DNA from: JAIBAI01 sp044238875
GTDB taxonomy: Bacteria > Bacteroidota > Bacteroidia > M30B66
Assembly (NCBI GenBank): GCA_044238875.1
Contig: JBIICM010000059.1
Coordinates: forward strand, 1 to 12,979
Length of the DNA stretch: 12,979 bases
Reading direction: 5' to 3'
Positions 1 to 7,364 of this stretch are shown here, one piece after another (the stretch's first letter is position 1; each line of letters opens with the position of its first letter). Under the pieces are notes generated by a model. That model searched no databases. It was not told the origin of the DNA and worked only from the letters and a program-made list of their open reading frames with translations. The position numbers were made by a program, and so were the translations under genes.

Positions 1-1829
1 GGTGTTGAAGGGAATATGGTGAATGTGAGCTGTTCGTTGTCGTTATAGTTTCCGTTCTTACCACCTGAATCATAGAAGACACCTGAACAGGCTGAAGTAG
101 AGCCATCAGCCATGATAATGCCATCTTCTTCCTCTGCGGCAGTAGTGAAGGAAATTACATCGCAATCAGTTGCGCTGCCAAAATCATTTGAAGGAACAAT
201 CTGATAATAATAGGTTGTATTGGCCAGAAGAGTTCCCGGCTCATAGCTTGTATCTGACTGGTTGTCAGATACAAGGGGCGGGTTTGTATTCGTTCCGAAA
301 TAAACATCATACCCTGTTGGTTCGCCAGTTCCGGCAGTCCAGCTGAGATTATCGTTTATACCAATACCTGTTGCCCCGTTTACTATATTATATGTAGCAG
401 GGCAGGATGGGGGAGTACCCGCCGGGTTCTCCTTGAAACCAAGCCCAAAGAATCTGATGGTTCCAATATCACCTGCTAAATCATCACACACCAGTAGTCT
501 CCAGATGCCATTCGGATTAATACCTGAATTCAAAAGATCAAGATTTCCTTCTGGTATATATGATCCAATAATCGGCGCCGCTGCAGTGTTGACAGATGAA
601 GACGCATTCATGATAAATTTTGCCGTTTGCGTGCAGTTATCAGCCGAAAAGGCTCCATAATTGGCACCTGCTCCTCCATTATCGGTTGAGAGTTCTACGA
701 TCTGGCCATTTGGTGCAACGAGTGAAATATCAAGGTCTGCCGCCCTCGGATGTTCTATGATAATGCTAACCGATTCTAATGAATAGTCTCCTCCGAGATT
801 GCTCAGGCCTGATACTGTAATTGACGACTGAGCATTATTTGGACATGCATTATCAGGTATTTGGGTATTCAAACCGCAGACGGTTGAGAAGTTTAATCCG
901 TCAGAAGTCCCCGCTGGATCAGATGGGAATATCACACCATAATCTTCGGTTTCACCATACGTGGATAGTCCACACGGATCCATAAATGTTCCAAATGGAA
1001 TGGTTGACATCATACGAACACGCAGTCTTGTTTCACCGCTTATAACCTGAGCAGGAGTTGTAAATACTATGTTTCCTAAAGCACCAGGAGCAACAACTAT
1101 CTGGCCCAGCCGTTCATTGTCTGAAAATTCAAGATCCTGGTTATAGTCGATCCATGCAGCGTAACGTTCAGCGTAGTCAGGATTGTTATTTACAGTTAAA
1201 GTGTACTGAGTATTAGGCTCGAGGTTGGTAGTAAGATTTGAATAATTAGTATATGAAGATCCCCCTGCTGCACCGGTATTCTGATTGTTGATAGAACCTA
1301 TGGTGACGCCGTTGATATAATCACCTTCGGCGGTTCCACCAAATGGGGAGGCATAAAGCGGAAGACAATATTGAGGATTTCCGCCGGCGCTGATGAGGGT
1401 AATTATAATTGAACCACAAAAGGCTTCACTTGATATACATGTATTATCCGGACCCGTTGCATCGAGTAATACATCTATAGAAGACCCATCTGCAGATGTA
1501 AAATCAAGTCTGGATGCTAATCCACAGAAATCATCATTAAAACCAAGTGCGGCTCCCCCGGCAGATGGGTAAATGGTTAATCTCGTATCAAGGCCGGGAT
1601 CACTGCCGCAGGCAGAAATCCTGTAAGTGCTGCCTGGCTGAAGATTTATGATTCTGAAGGCTTCGCCTGCGAAAATACAAATGCCGTCGCCTACTGAAGC
1701 TCCTACAGTAGTGGGTGCTCCGAATGTATTCAGGATAACATTATTGTTATCGCACTGAGCCTGCACTTTACCAGTGTAAAGAACCAGAACTGCTGTGAAA
1801 ATTGTTAGAAGTGAATATATCTTTTTCAT
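1..1829 (-). CDS. Large exported multidomain surface protein (PPC-like, GEVED, P domain, FN3, CUB-like), 3'-truncated by window edge
   Basis: An uninterrupted reading frame of 609 codons starts at the ATG at 1829-1827 and runs off the left edge without a stop, so the C-terminus is missing. Residues 1-24 form a signal peptide (two Lys, hydrophobic core, cleavage likely after VQA in front of QC). Domains read from sequence patterns: a cysteine-containing beta-sandwich resembling pre-peptidase C-terminal domains (about 40-150, with NDDFCG ending at 103); a GEVED domain (about 205-300, WIDYNQD at 226, YGETEDYG near 290); a proprotein-convertase P domain (about 330-465, with LVAPNG and GIWRLLVCDD); a fibronectin type III domain (about 474-562); and the start of a CUB-like domain (from about 571, CSGVFYDSGG). 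Family knowledge: such mosaics in Bacteroidota are usually type IX secretion cargo ending in a sorting domain, which would lie beyond the edge. It is probably a cell-surface adhesin or binding protein. No protease domain is visible. It is likely co-transcribed with the small secreted protein 26 bp upstream. Confidence 0.85.
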   Translation of the reverse strand, partial: MKKIYSLLTIFTAVLVLYTGKVQAQCDNNNVILNTFGAPTTVGASVGDGICIFAGEAFRIINLQPGSTYRISACGSDPGLDTRLTIYPSAGGAALGFNDDFCGLASRLDFTSADGSSIDVLLDATGPDNTCISSEAFCGSIIITLISAGGNPQYCLPLYASPFGGTAEGDYINGVTIGSINNQNTGAAGGSSYTNYSNLTTNLEPNTQYTLTVNNNPDYAERYAAWIDYNQDLEFSDNERLGQIVVAPGALGNIVFTTPAQVISGETRLRVRMMSTIPFGTFMDPCGLSTYGETEDYGVIFPSDPAGTSDGLNFSTVCGLNTQIPDNACPNNAQSSITVSGLSNLGGDYSLESVSIIIEHPRAADLDISLVAPNGQIVELSTDNGGAGANYGAFSADNCTQTAKFIMNASSSVNTAAAPIIGSYIPEGNLDLLNSGINPNGIWRLLVCDDLAGDIGTIRFFGLGFKENPAGTPPSCPATYNIVNGATGIGINDNLSWTAGTGEPTGYDVYFGTNTNPPLVSDNQSDTSYEPGTLLANTTYYYQIVPSNDFGSATDCDVISFTTAAEEEDGIIMADGSTSACSGVFYDSGGKNGNYNDNEQLTFTIFPST

Positions 1830-1855
1830 GTTGTGCTGTTTTGGTAGAGTTTAGT

Positions 1856-2278
1856 TCAGTTTTTAGGGTTGGCAGCTCTTCTTGAAGCAACTGAAGGTCG
1901 TGGAGATTTTTCAGCTTCCTTTCTGAGGTAGTTTTTGTAAAGTTCTGGATTGTCTTTTATCCAGGCGGCCTTAGCCTGCTGATAACTCTTTTCATCAGCC
2001 TTTGGGTTACCTGTTGTAATATATGCAGGATAGCCCGGTAAATCAATAATGGTATGAACCCTTGTTTGTTTATCTGAATTACGGCTTTTTGTTCGGATAC
2101 CGTTAGCAGAAGAAGGCGAAGCCGTTTTGTTGTTTTTTTTCAACACATCCTCACGCTTATTGCTTAGCTCGGAAGCATCTGTTTTTTTCTCCGGCTGATG
2201 CTGAGCGGCTGCCGGCTGAATTGAAAATGTCAGTGCAAACACAGCTGCGGTGCACATGATTCTAAACACTTGGGTCAT
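1856..2278 (-). CDS. Small secreted protein of unknown function with a conserved-looking TGNP...AKAAW core
   Basis: This 140-residue protein starts at ATG 2278-2276 and ends in TGA. Residues 1-25 are a signal peptide (hydrophobic stretch 9-20, cleavage after PAAA in front of Q26). Residues 26-75 are low-complexity and charged, rich in Lys, Ser and Asn, and probably disordered. The folded-looking part is about 79-118, with PGYPAYITTGNPKADEKSYQ followed by AKAAWIKDNPELY. I recall similar short exported proteins with a 'TGNP.D...Y..AK..W' core from other Bacteroidota, but know no function for them. The tail from 119 is basic. There are no catalytic motifs and no Cys in the mature part. It lies 26 bp upstream of the large surface-protein gene on the same strand, which suggests one transcript and possibly a role at the cell surface. 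That link is inference. Confidence 0.7.
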   Translation of the reverse strand: MTQVFRIMCTAAVFALTFSIQPAAAQHQPEKKTDASELSNKREDVLKKNNKTASPSSANGIRTKSRNSDKQTRVHTIIDLPGYPAYITTGNPKADEKSYQQAKAAWIKDNPELYKNYLRKEAEKSPRPSVASRRAANPKN

Positions 2279-2331
2279 ACGTTGTGAAGTTAGATTTTTG
2301 TTATTCAGGCAATTTGCATGGAATATCCGAG

Positions 2332-2339
2332 CAAAAATA
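2332..2339 (-). promoter_or_regulatory. Possible -7 element (TATTTTTG) for the leftward secreted-protein operon
   Basis: Read on the minus strand, 2339-2332 is TATTTTTG, an exact match to the Bacteroidota -7 consensus TAnnTTTG, 53 bp upstream of the ATG at 2278. I found no TTG-like -33 element at the usual spacing, and the surrounding DNA is so A/T-rich that a chance match is plausible. Confidence 0.3.
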
Positions 2340-2361
2340 TCTATTTATGTTTCATAAAAAA

Positions 2362-2381
2362 ATCTTTCGAAAAAAAAAGAT
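2362..2381. repeat. A/T-rich inverted repeat, ATCTTT-8 nt-AAAGAT
   Basis: ATCTTT at 2362-2367 is mirrored by AAAGAT at 2376-2381 around an 8-nt A-rich loop. The stem is short and weak. It sits in an A-tract and may be a bent or easily melted DNA element rather than a functional hairpin. Confidence 0.25.
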
Positions 2382-2431
2382 CAATAGTTTAAGATGCAGT
2401 AATTCAGTGAATTAACATGTTTTTGAAAGGG

Positions 2432-2440
2432 TTATCCACA
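2432..2440 (+). promoter_or_regulatory. Exact DnaA-box 9-mer (TTATCCACA)
   Basis: TTATCCACA matches the high-affinity DnaA-box consensus exactly. It is the only exact copy I found in the window on either strand. It lies in the non-coding region between divergent genes, 50 bp right of the A/T-rich tract and 142 bp upstream of the yidC start codon. A single box does not make an origin. It could be a regulatory DnaA site, a remnant of an origin region, or chance. Confidence 0.45.
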
Positions 2441-2536
2441 AGCCTTACAATTTGTAACGGACCAAATACTCCCTTAAAACAGGCTGATTAATGAACGGAT
2501 TTTTCAAACCGCAGACAACCGGTTTAAACCTTAACC

Positions 2537-2564
2537 CTGAACCAATTCAAATCCATTATCTTTG
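2537..2564 (+). promoter_or_regulatory. yidC promoter (-7 TATCTTTG; weak -33 CTG)
   Basis: TATCTTTG at 2557-2564 matches the Bacteroidota -7 consensus TAnnTTTG exactly. CTG at 2537-2539 is one base off the TTG -33 element, with a 17-bp spacer. Transcription would begin around 2570, leaving a leader of about 13 nt before the ATG at 2583. The short leader and lack of a Shine-Dalgarno site are typical of this phylum. Confidence 0.65.
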
Positions 2565-2582
2565 CCGACCCAAAACTGAAAA

Positions 2583-4445
2583 ATGGATAGAAATTCGGTC
2601 ATCGGACTATTGCTGATAGGATTGATTCTGATGGTGTTTACCTATGTAAATCAACCTGAAAGAGAGGCGTTGGAACAGCAGAAAATGCGTGAGCAGGTTT
2701 CATCACCTAAGAAAGATCCGGTGGCCGTCGATATTCCTGTGAAGGATACCCTCGGCACTGCTGTTGCGACTGATTCATTGATGAATGATACGCTCTTAAG
2801 ATCAAAAAATCAGGCAATGTTCGGTCCGTTGGCTCCGGCCGCTGTTGGCTCCGACAGTTTCTACTTTGTCAGCAACGACAAAATGCGGATGCGCATTGCT
2901 GCCAAAGGTGGTTTCATCGATCAGGTTGAGCTCCGAGGATTTAAAACCTGGGAAATGGACAGCCTTGCGCTTTTTAGACCTGATTCTGCGCGGTTCAACA
3001 TTATTCTGCCTTTTGGGAACAGGTTTGTTTCAACAGCCGACCTTTACTTTCAACCCGAAACCAGGGGTAATCTTGTAGTTAGTGGAAATGATTCGGCAGC
3101 CTTTGTTATGGTTGCGAAGGGTGAAAATGGGGCCTCTGTCGCGTATACCTACAAAATACGCGGAAACAGTTACCTGATTGATGTTTCCCTCTCACCCAAA
3201 GGGCTCGACCAGTTCCTGAATGCGACCGGAGCAGGGTCTTTTGAATGGAATATGCATTGTAGTCGTCAGGAGAAAAATCTTGAAAACGAGCGGAACAATT
3301 CAACCGTTTATTTTAAATATGCAGAGGATGAGGTAGATCACCTGAATCCGGTGGCCGATGATAAGTTGAAACTCGACGGGAGGGTTGAATGGCTTGCCTT
3401 TAAACAGCAATTTTTTACTGCAGTAATTATTGCCAAGGGGTCATTTGAGAATTCAGCTGAAGTTGAATCCAGAACATTGGCTGATGAAAAGCAAACCAAA
3501 GCTTTTTCTGCTGTGTTCAGCGCACCCTTTAACGATGACCGATCGCTTTCGTTCGGTCTCTTTTTCGGACCTACCCATTATCGTACACTCAGCGAAACCG
3601 GTTATGATCTGCAAAAGCTGGTTCCGCTCGGCTGGGGTATTTTCGGGTATGTTAACAAGTTAATTGTCATTCCTGTATTTAATTTTCTTGACGGATACGC
3701 CCTTAATTATGGGATTGTAATACTCCTGCTTACCCTGGTGATCAAATTGATTTTATTTCCGTTTCAGTTCAGGTCTTATGTTTCTCAGGCAAAGATGCGC
3801 GTGCTCAAGCCAGAGGTAGATGAATTAAATGCGCAGTATGAGAAAGAAGATCCGCTGAAAAAGCAGCAGGCGGTTATGGCGCTTTATAAGAGAGCCGGTG
3901 TGAATCCGCTGGGCGGTTGTTTGCCATTGCTGTTTCAGATGCCTATACTTTTTGCGATGTTTAATTTTTTTCCGGCCGCAATCGAATTGCGCCAGGAATC
4001 ATTTTTATGGGCGGATGATTTATCAACTTTTGATTCTGTTTTAAATCTGCCTTTTGAAATTCCGTTTTATGGTAATCATGTGAGTTTATTTGCACTGCTC
4101 ATGACGGCTTCAACCATCATTTACACCCGAATGAATAACCAGTTGTCGGGTGGTAATACCCAAATGATGCCAGGCATGAAGGTGATGATGTATGTGATGC
4201 CCATTATTTTCCTTTTTGTTTTGAACAGTTATGCAGCCGGTCTGAACTACTATTACTTTTTAGCCAATGTGATTACTTTTGGACAGCAGGCAGTATTCAG
4301 ACTGATGGTGGATGATAAAAAAATCCACGAAAAAATTCAGCAGAATAAGAAAAAGCCACAGGTAAATAAAACATCTGCTCTTCAAAAAAGGCTTGAAGAA
4401 ATGGCTAAAAAAAGGGGATATCAGGCCCCAGGAAAAAGGAAATAA
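2583..4445 (+). CDS. yidC: Membrane protein insertase YidC
   Basis: YidC inserts and folds inner-membrane proteins, alone or with SecYEG. This 620-residue copy has the Gram-negative layout. An N-terminal membrane anchor (about 6-22) is followed by a long periplasmic beta-rich domain (about 90-340). The conserved core (about 355-572) begins at FGYVNKLIVIPVF, has its five membrane segments, and includes the cytoplasmic loop with FQFRSYVSQAKM; the Arg at 398 is a good candidate for the conserved positive charge in the substrate groove. The segment NPLGGCLPLLFQMPILFAMF (441-460) is a hallmark of the family. The tail from about 575 to 620 is rich in Lys and Arg, as in other Bacteroidota YidC proteins, and could bind ribosomes. 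The start is fixed by the promoter 18 bp upstream. The gene stands alone on its strand and converges on the antiporter gene, with 67 bp between stops and no obvious terminator hairpin. Confidence 0.97.
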   Translation: MDRNSVIGLLLIGLILMVFTYVNQPEREALEQQKMREQVSSPKKDPVAVDIPVKDTLGTAVATDSLMNDTLLRSKNQAMFGPLAPAAVGSDSFYFVSNDKMRMRIAAKGGFIDQVELRGFKTWEMDSLALFRPDSARFNIILPFGNRFVSTADLYFQPETRGNLVVSGNDSAAFVMVAKGENGASVAYTYKIRGNSYLIDVSLSPKGLDQFLNATGAGSFEWNMHCSRQEKNLENERNNSTVYFKYAEDEVDHLNPVADDKLKLDGRVEWLAFKQQFFTAVIIAKGSFENSAEVESRTLADEKQTKAFSAVFSAPFNDDRSLSFGLFFGPTHYRTLSETGYDLQKLVPLGWGIFGYVNKLIVIPVFNFLDGYALNYGIVILLLTLVIKLILFPFQFRSYVSQAKMRVLKPEVDELNAQYEKEDPLKKQQAVMALYKRAGVNPLGGCLPLLFQMPILFAMFNFFPAAIELRQESFLWADDLSTFDSVLNLPFEIPFYGNHVSLFALLMTASTIIYTRMNNQLSGGNTQMMPGMKVMMYVMPIIFLFVLNSYAAGLNYYYFLANVITFGQQAVFRLMVDDKKIHEKIQQNKKKPQVNKTSALQKRLEEMAKKRGYQAPGKRK

Positions 4446-4512
4446 TACATTATTTCATTGATTATAACTTCCGACTTTTCATTCGTTGGGTTAAATTGAT
4501 TTTTTAAAATTC

Positions 4513-6522
4513 TTAAATGCGGCTCATCCTGTCAACTGCTTCGTGGCTGCCGAAAATCACAAGTATGTCACCCTCTTTCAGTTCCATTTCTCCGTGCGGA
4601 TTGGCCGTTATATCGGCACCTCTTTTCACGGCAAGTACTGACACACCGTGCTGAGCCCTGAGTTGTAATTCATTGAGCATTTTTCCGCAGATGACCGAAT
4701 CCTTTTTCACTTTCATGGTGAGTATTTCGGTATCAGAAATTTCGAGCCTGTAATCCTGAATCCCCTGCTGTTCATAGCGTATGGTGCGCATCATATTATA
4801 ATTCAAAGTGCGCAGCTTGACTACAAAATCCTCAATTTCAGTTCTGGGTACAAGGTAACGTGAGAGGATGCGGGTAGTTAGTTCAACGGATGTTTCAAAC
4901 TGTTCACTGATTACATCATTGGCGCCCAGATCAAAAAGTTTCACTACATCATCGAGTTTTCTGGTTGTGGCAATGATAAAAACATGCGGCGCCATTTTTT
5001 TTATGGTCATTACCACCTTTTTAACTTCTGAGCGGTTACCTCCGATTGATATAACGGCTACACGTGCGTCGGTAATTGCAGCATGACTAAGCACTGATTG
5101 TGTGGTTGCATTACCGTAAAGTATCACGTCGTTTTTCTTCTTGCCGGAAGCGAGCACTACCTGCGGATCAGAATCAATCGCAGCAAAGGGGATACGGGCC
5201 ATCCTAACCACTTTCGCTATGTTTTTTCCGGTATTGCCATACCCAATCACCACCAGATGATCTTTCAGTTTTACCTCTTCGGATACATATTTCAGACTGC
5301 TTTTTATCAAGCGGGGAAAACGCTTTTTAAGCGCTTTACTCATCAGCAGGTTGTTCACAAAGATTGAAATGGAGTCGGATTTTTGAATGATCAATGGTGT
5401 GAATGCCATACTAACCAATGAAACCGATAGAAACAACTGGTAGTTTGAAGCCGACAATACACCGAAATTTAATCCCTTATCCGCCAATACAAAAGCGAAC
5501 TCACCAACCTGACTGATGTACAAACCAGAAATCAGAGCCACACGTGCATTGCTTCCGGTAAAGTATGATGAAATACCGGTGATCAGTGTTTTGGCCAATA
5601 GAACACCTGCTGTAATTACTACAATCCAGACCCATTCATGGGCTAGAAATTTTATATCAACCAGCAGGCCGATAGAGATAAAGAAAAAACTTGTGAACAC
5701 CTCCCTGAAGGGCAATATGGTACCAAAGGCTTCATGGCTGTATTCAGATTCAGAAATAATCAGTCCGGCCAGGAACGCCCCGAGCGAAAGCGACAAACCG
5801 GCAAGTGCTGTGAGCCATGCCACCGACATACAAACCACAATTATGGTCAGCAGAAACAATTCACTGGAGCGGCTTTTGGCCACTGCAAACAAAAATTTCG
5901 GCATGATAACCCTGGCGAGCAAAAGAACGCCACCAATGGTTATGACAGCTTTAAGCAATGTAAGCAGCAGATCTGCAATTGAACTATCAGCATTGGATGA
6001 AAGAAAGGGAGTAAAGAGAACAAGCGGCACTACGGCCATGTCCTGAAAGATAAGAATAGCCATGCTCCCTTTGCCCTGCGGGCTTTGCAGCCGGCCATTG
6101 TCCTGAAGCAATTTCAAAACAATTGCAGTCGAGCTCAGCGAGAAGAGCATTCCGATGAATACCGCCTCATTAAAAGCAATGTTCATGAAATTGCCAACGG
6201 CGGCGGTAACCAGAATGGTCAGCAACATTTGCATTCCCCCGCCAACAAAGACTTGTTTCCGAATTCTGATCAGGTCTTTCAGTGAAAACTCAATTCCAAT
6301 GCTGAACAATAAAAAAATCACCCCGATCTCAGCAAAAACGGGCAGGTTACTATCGGTACCAATCAGATTTGTGAAACTGGGTCCTGCCACAACTCCGGTA
6401 AGAATAAAACCAAGCAGCGAAGGGATTTTAAAATGATTACAAATCAGCAATACAAGAATTGCCAGCCCCAGAATAATGGTAATGTTGGTAATTGCTTCTG
6501 GAATATGGGTTGAAAGCAGCAT
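4513..6522 (-). CDS. CPA2-family cation:proton antiporter with TrkA-N and TrkA-C domains (KefB/KefC type)
   Basis: This 669-residue inner-membrane transporter exchanges K+ or Na+ for protons. Residues 1-390 form the hydrophobic Na/H-exchanger domain. It shows the family patterns GVIFLLFSIGIEFSLKDL, SLSSTAIVLKLLQ and FQDMAVVPL (Asp about 161, the expected ion-site region), and GAFLAGLIISESEYSHE. A basic linker leads to a TrkA-N (RCK) nucleotide-binding domain (about 421-540), opening with HLVVIGYGNTGKN and an acidic DSD pair after the second strand, as expected for NAD(H) binding. A TrkA-C domain closes the protein (about 592-669). This layout matches ligand-gated antiporters such as KefC, but no KefF/KefG partner lies beside it, so the ion and trigger are uncertain. 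I chose the ATG at 6522; a TTG two codons upstream is possible. The gene diverges from ridA across 75 bp, with no convincing -7 box on this strand. Confidence 0.92.
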   Translation of the reverse strand: MLLSTHIPEAITNITIILGLAILVLLICNHFKIPSLLGFILTGVVAGPSFTNLIGTDSNLPVFAEIGVIFLLFSIGIEFSLKDLIRIRKQVFVGGGMQMLLTILVTAAVGNFMNIAFNEAVFIGMLFSLSSTAIVLKLLQDNGRLQSPQGKGSMAILIFQDMAVVPLVLFTPFLSSNADSSIADLLLTLLKAVITIGGVLLLARVIMPKFLFAVAKSRSSELFLLTIIVVCMSVAWLTALAGLSLSLGAFLAGLIISESEYSHEAFGTILPFREVFTSFFFISIGLLVDIKFLAHEWVWIVVITAGVLLAKTLITGISSYFTGSNARVALISGLYISQVGEFAFVLADKGLNFGVLSASNYQLFLSVSLVSMAFTPLIIQKSDSISIFVNNLLMSKALKKRFPRLIKSSLKYVSEEVKLKDHLVVIGYGNTGKNIAKVVRMARIPFAAIDSDPQVVLASGKKKNDVILYGNATTQSVLSHAAITDARVAVISIGGNRSEVKKVVMTIKKMAPHVFIIATTRKLDDVVKLFDLGANDVISEQFETSVELTTRILSRYLVPRTEIEDFVVKLRTLNYNMMRTIRYEQQGIQDYRLEISDTEILTMKVKKDSVICGKMLNELQLRAQHGVSVLAVKRGADITANPHGEMELKEGDILVIFGSHEAVDRMSRI

Positions 6523-6574
6523 GCGCAATGATACTAATTTTGCGTCGTAAAGCTTCTCATTTCATTTGAAACTG

Positions 6575-6582
6575 TAGTTTTG
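6575..6582 (+). promoter_or_regulatory. -7 promoter element (TAGTTTTG) for ridA operon
   Basis: TAGTTTTG matches TAnnTTTG exactly and ends 15 bp before the ridA ATG, so transcription would start near 6589. It overlaps a TTG codon at 6580 that is in frame with ridA, which argues against that upstream start. The -33 region is poor (TTC at 6554-6556). Confidence 0.55.
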
Positions 6583-6597
6583 CAGCGATATGTTACC

Positions 6598-6981
6598 ATG
6601 GAAAAACAAGTGATTTTAACTGCAGCGGCACCTGCTCCGATTGGGCCCTACAGTCAGGCTGTGAGAGCAGGCCAGTTTATTTTTGTAAGCGGACAAATAC
6701 CCATGGATCCACGAACAGGGGATTTGGTAAACGGAGATATTTCGTTGGAGGCAAAACAGGTGATGGAGAATATCGCCGGGATTTTAAAAGCTGCCGGAGT
6801 TTCGTGGAGTCAGGTGGTAAAGACCAGTATTTTTCTGGTTAATATGTCTGATTTTGCAGCGGTTAATGAGGTGTATGCCACGTATTTTAATGATACATTT
6901 CCCGCCCGTGAAACAATTGCAGTAGCAGGGTTACCCAGGGGCGTGCGGGTAGAGATTTCAGTAACAGTTTATTGCTCCTGA
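6598..6981 (+). CDS. ridA: RidA family 2-iminobutanoate/2-iminopropanoate deaminase
   Basis: RidA hydrolyses reactive enamine/imine intermediates, released by PLP enzymes such as threonine dehydratase, to 2-keto acids and ammonia, protecting other PLP enzymes. The product is 127 residues, the normal size for this cytoplasmic trimeric family. Signatures are visible throughout: APAPIGPYSQAVRAG near the N-terminus, FVSGQIPMDPRTGDL, and PARETIAVAGLPRGVRVEI near the C-terminus, which contains the Arg (in PARE) expected to bind the substrate carboxylate. I chose ATG 6598 because it places the conserved APIGPYSQ at the usual distance from the N-terminus and because the -7 promoter box overlaps the upstream TTG alternative. 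The stop codon overlaps the next gene's ATG by one base (TGATG), so the three genes 6598-7876 are probably one transcript. Confidence 0.95.
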   Translation: MEKQVILTAAAPAPIGPYSQAVRAGQFIFVSGQIPMDPRTGDLVNGDISLEAKQVMENIAGILKAAGVSWSQVVKTSIFLVNMSDFAAVNEVYATYFNDTFPARETIAVAGLPRGVRVEISVTVYCS

Positions 6982-7364
6982 TGAGCCATAAAAGCTGGTT
7001 TCGCATTGCTTCAGCGCTTGCCGGCATATCGGTGATTATGCTCGCAATGGCGGCTCACTGGCTCGAAAATCATTTGTCGCCCGAAAAAATAAAATCGCTT
7101 GAAACGGGAGCTGAATTGCAGTTTATGCATGCTATTGCCATCCTGGTGCTGAGCAATGTGAAAACTGATGAAATAACGCGGCAGCGAAACCGGAATTTAT
7201 GGATTATGTTATGCGGCATCAGCTTGTTTTCCGGCTCCATTTATCTGCTTTCTTTACGTAATCTAATAAATTTCGAAGCGGCAAGTTTACTTTGGCCCGT
7301 AACTCCACTTGGAGGTTTAATGCTCATTGCCTCCTGGTTTTTATTGGTTTTTGAAAAAAAATGA
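6981..7364 (+). CDS. DUF423 family small integral membrane protein
   Basis: This 127-residue protein has four predicted membrane segments (about 8-26, 48-60, 73-91 and 101-124). It carries the DUF423 patterns: AAHWLENHL in place of the usual GAFGAH-type segment, QFMHAIAILVL, FSGSIYLLSL and TPLGGLMLIASW. The family is widespread in bacteria and its molecular function is not known. The start is the ATG at 6981, which shares one base with the ridA stop and removes four residues of a weaker TTG start at 6972. The stop overlaps the next gene's ATG by four bases (ATGA). The overlaps at both ends indicate translational coupling. The link to ridA is likely positional and should not be read as function. 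Confidence 0.85.
   Translation: MSHKSWFRIASALAGISVIMLAMAAHWLENHLSPEKIKSLETGAELQFMHAIAILVLSNVKTDEITRQRNRNLWIMLCGISLFSGSIYLLSLRNLINFEAASLLWPVTPLGGLMLIASWFLLVFEKK

Larger units (their letters stand above)
2279..2582. other. 304-bp divergent intergenic region upstream of yidC
   Basis: This gene-free stretch separates the leftward secreted-protein gene from rightward yidC. From left to right it holds: a possible -7 element for the leftward gene (2332-2339); a strongly A/T-rich tract (about 2332-2392) with a small A/T hairpin; an exact DnaA-box 9-mer (2432-2440); a cluster of AACC/GGTT repeats (2517-2543); and the yidC promoter (-7 at 2557-2564). I see no small reading frame with a convincing start and no tRNA-like fold. 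It could simply be two divergent promoters, or it could have a DnaA-related role. Confidence 0.6.

Noticed and set aside
433..660. 75-codon open frame on the + strand
   Set aside because: Antisense to the P-domain part of the large surface protein; the minus-strand frame has clear domains and a signal peptide.
2279..2582. Replication origin call
   Set aside because: Only one exact DnaA box is visible and there is no skew information; recorded as a finding rather than a feature.
5516..6046. 176-codon open frame on the + strand
   Set aside because: It lies wholly antisense to the antiporter membrane domain, lacks any recognisable pattern and has no promoter-like sequence of its own; it is a shadow of the real gene.
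6526..6533. TATCATTG as a -7 box for the antiporter gene
   Set aside because: It has one mismatch and lies so close to the ATG that transcription would start at or inside the start codon.
6580..6597. Upstream TTG start for ridA (adding MQRYVT)
   Set aside because: The -7 promoter box 6575-6582 overlaps this codon, so the transcript would begin downstream of it; ATG 6598 gives the usual RidA N-terminus.
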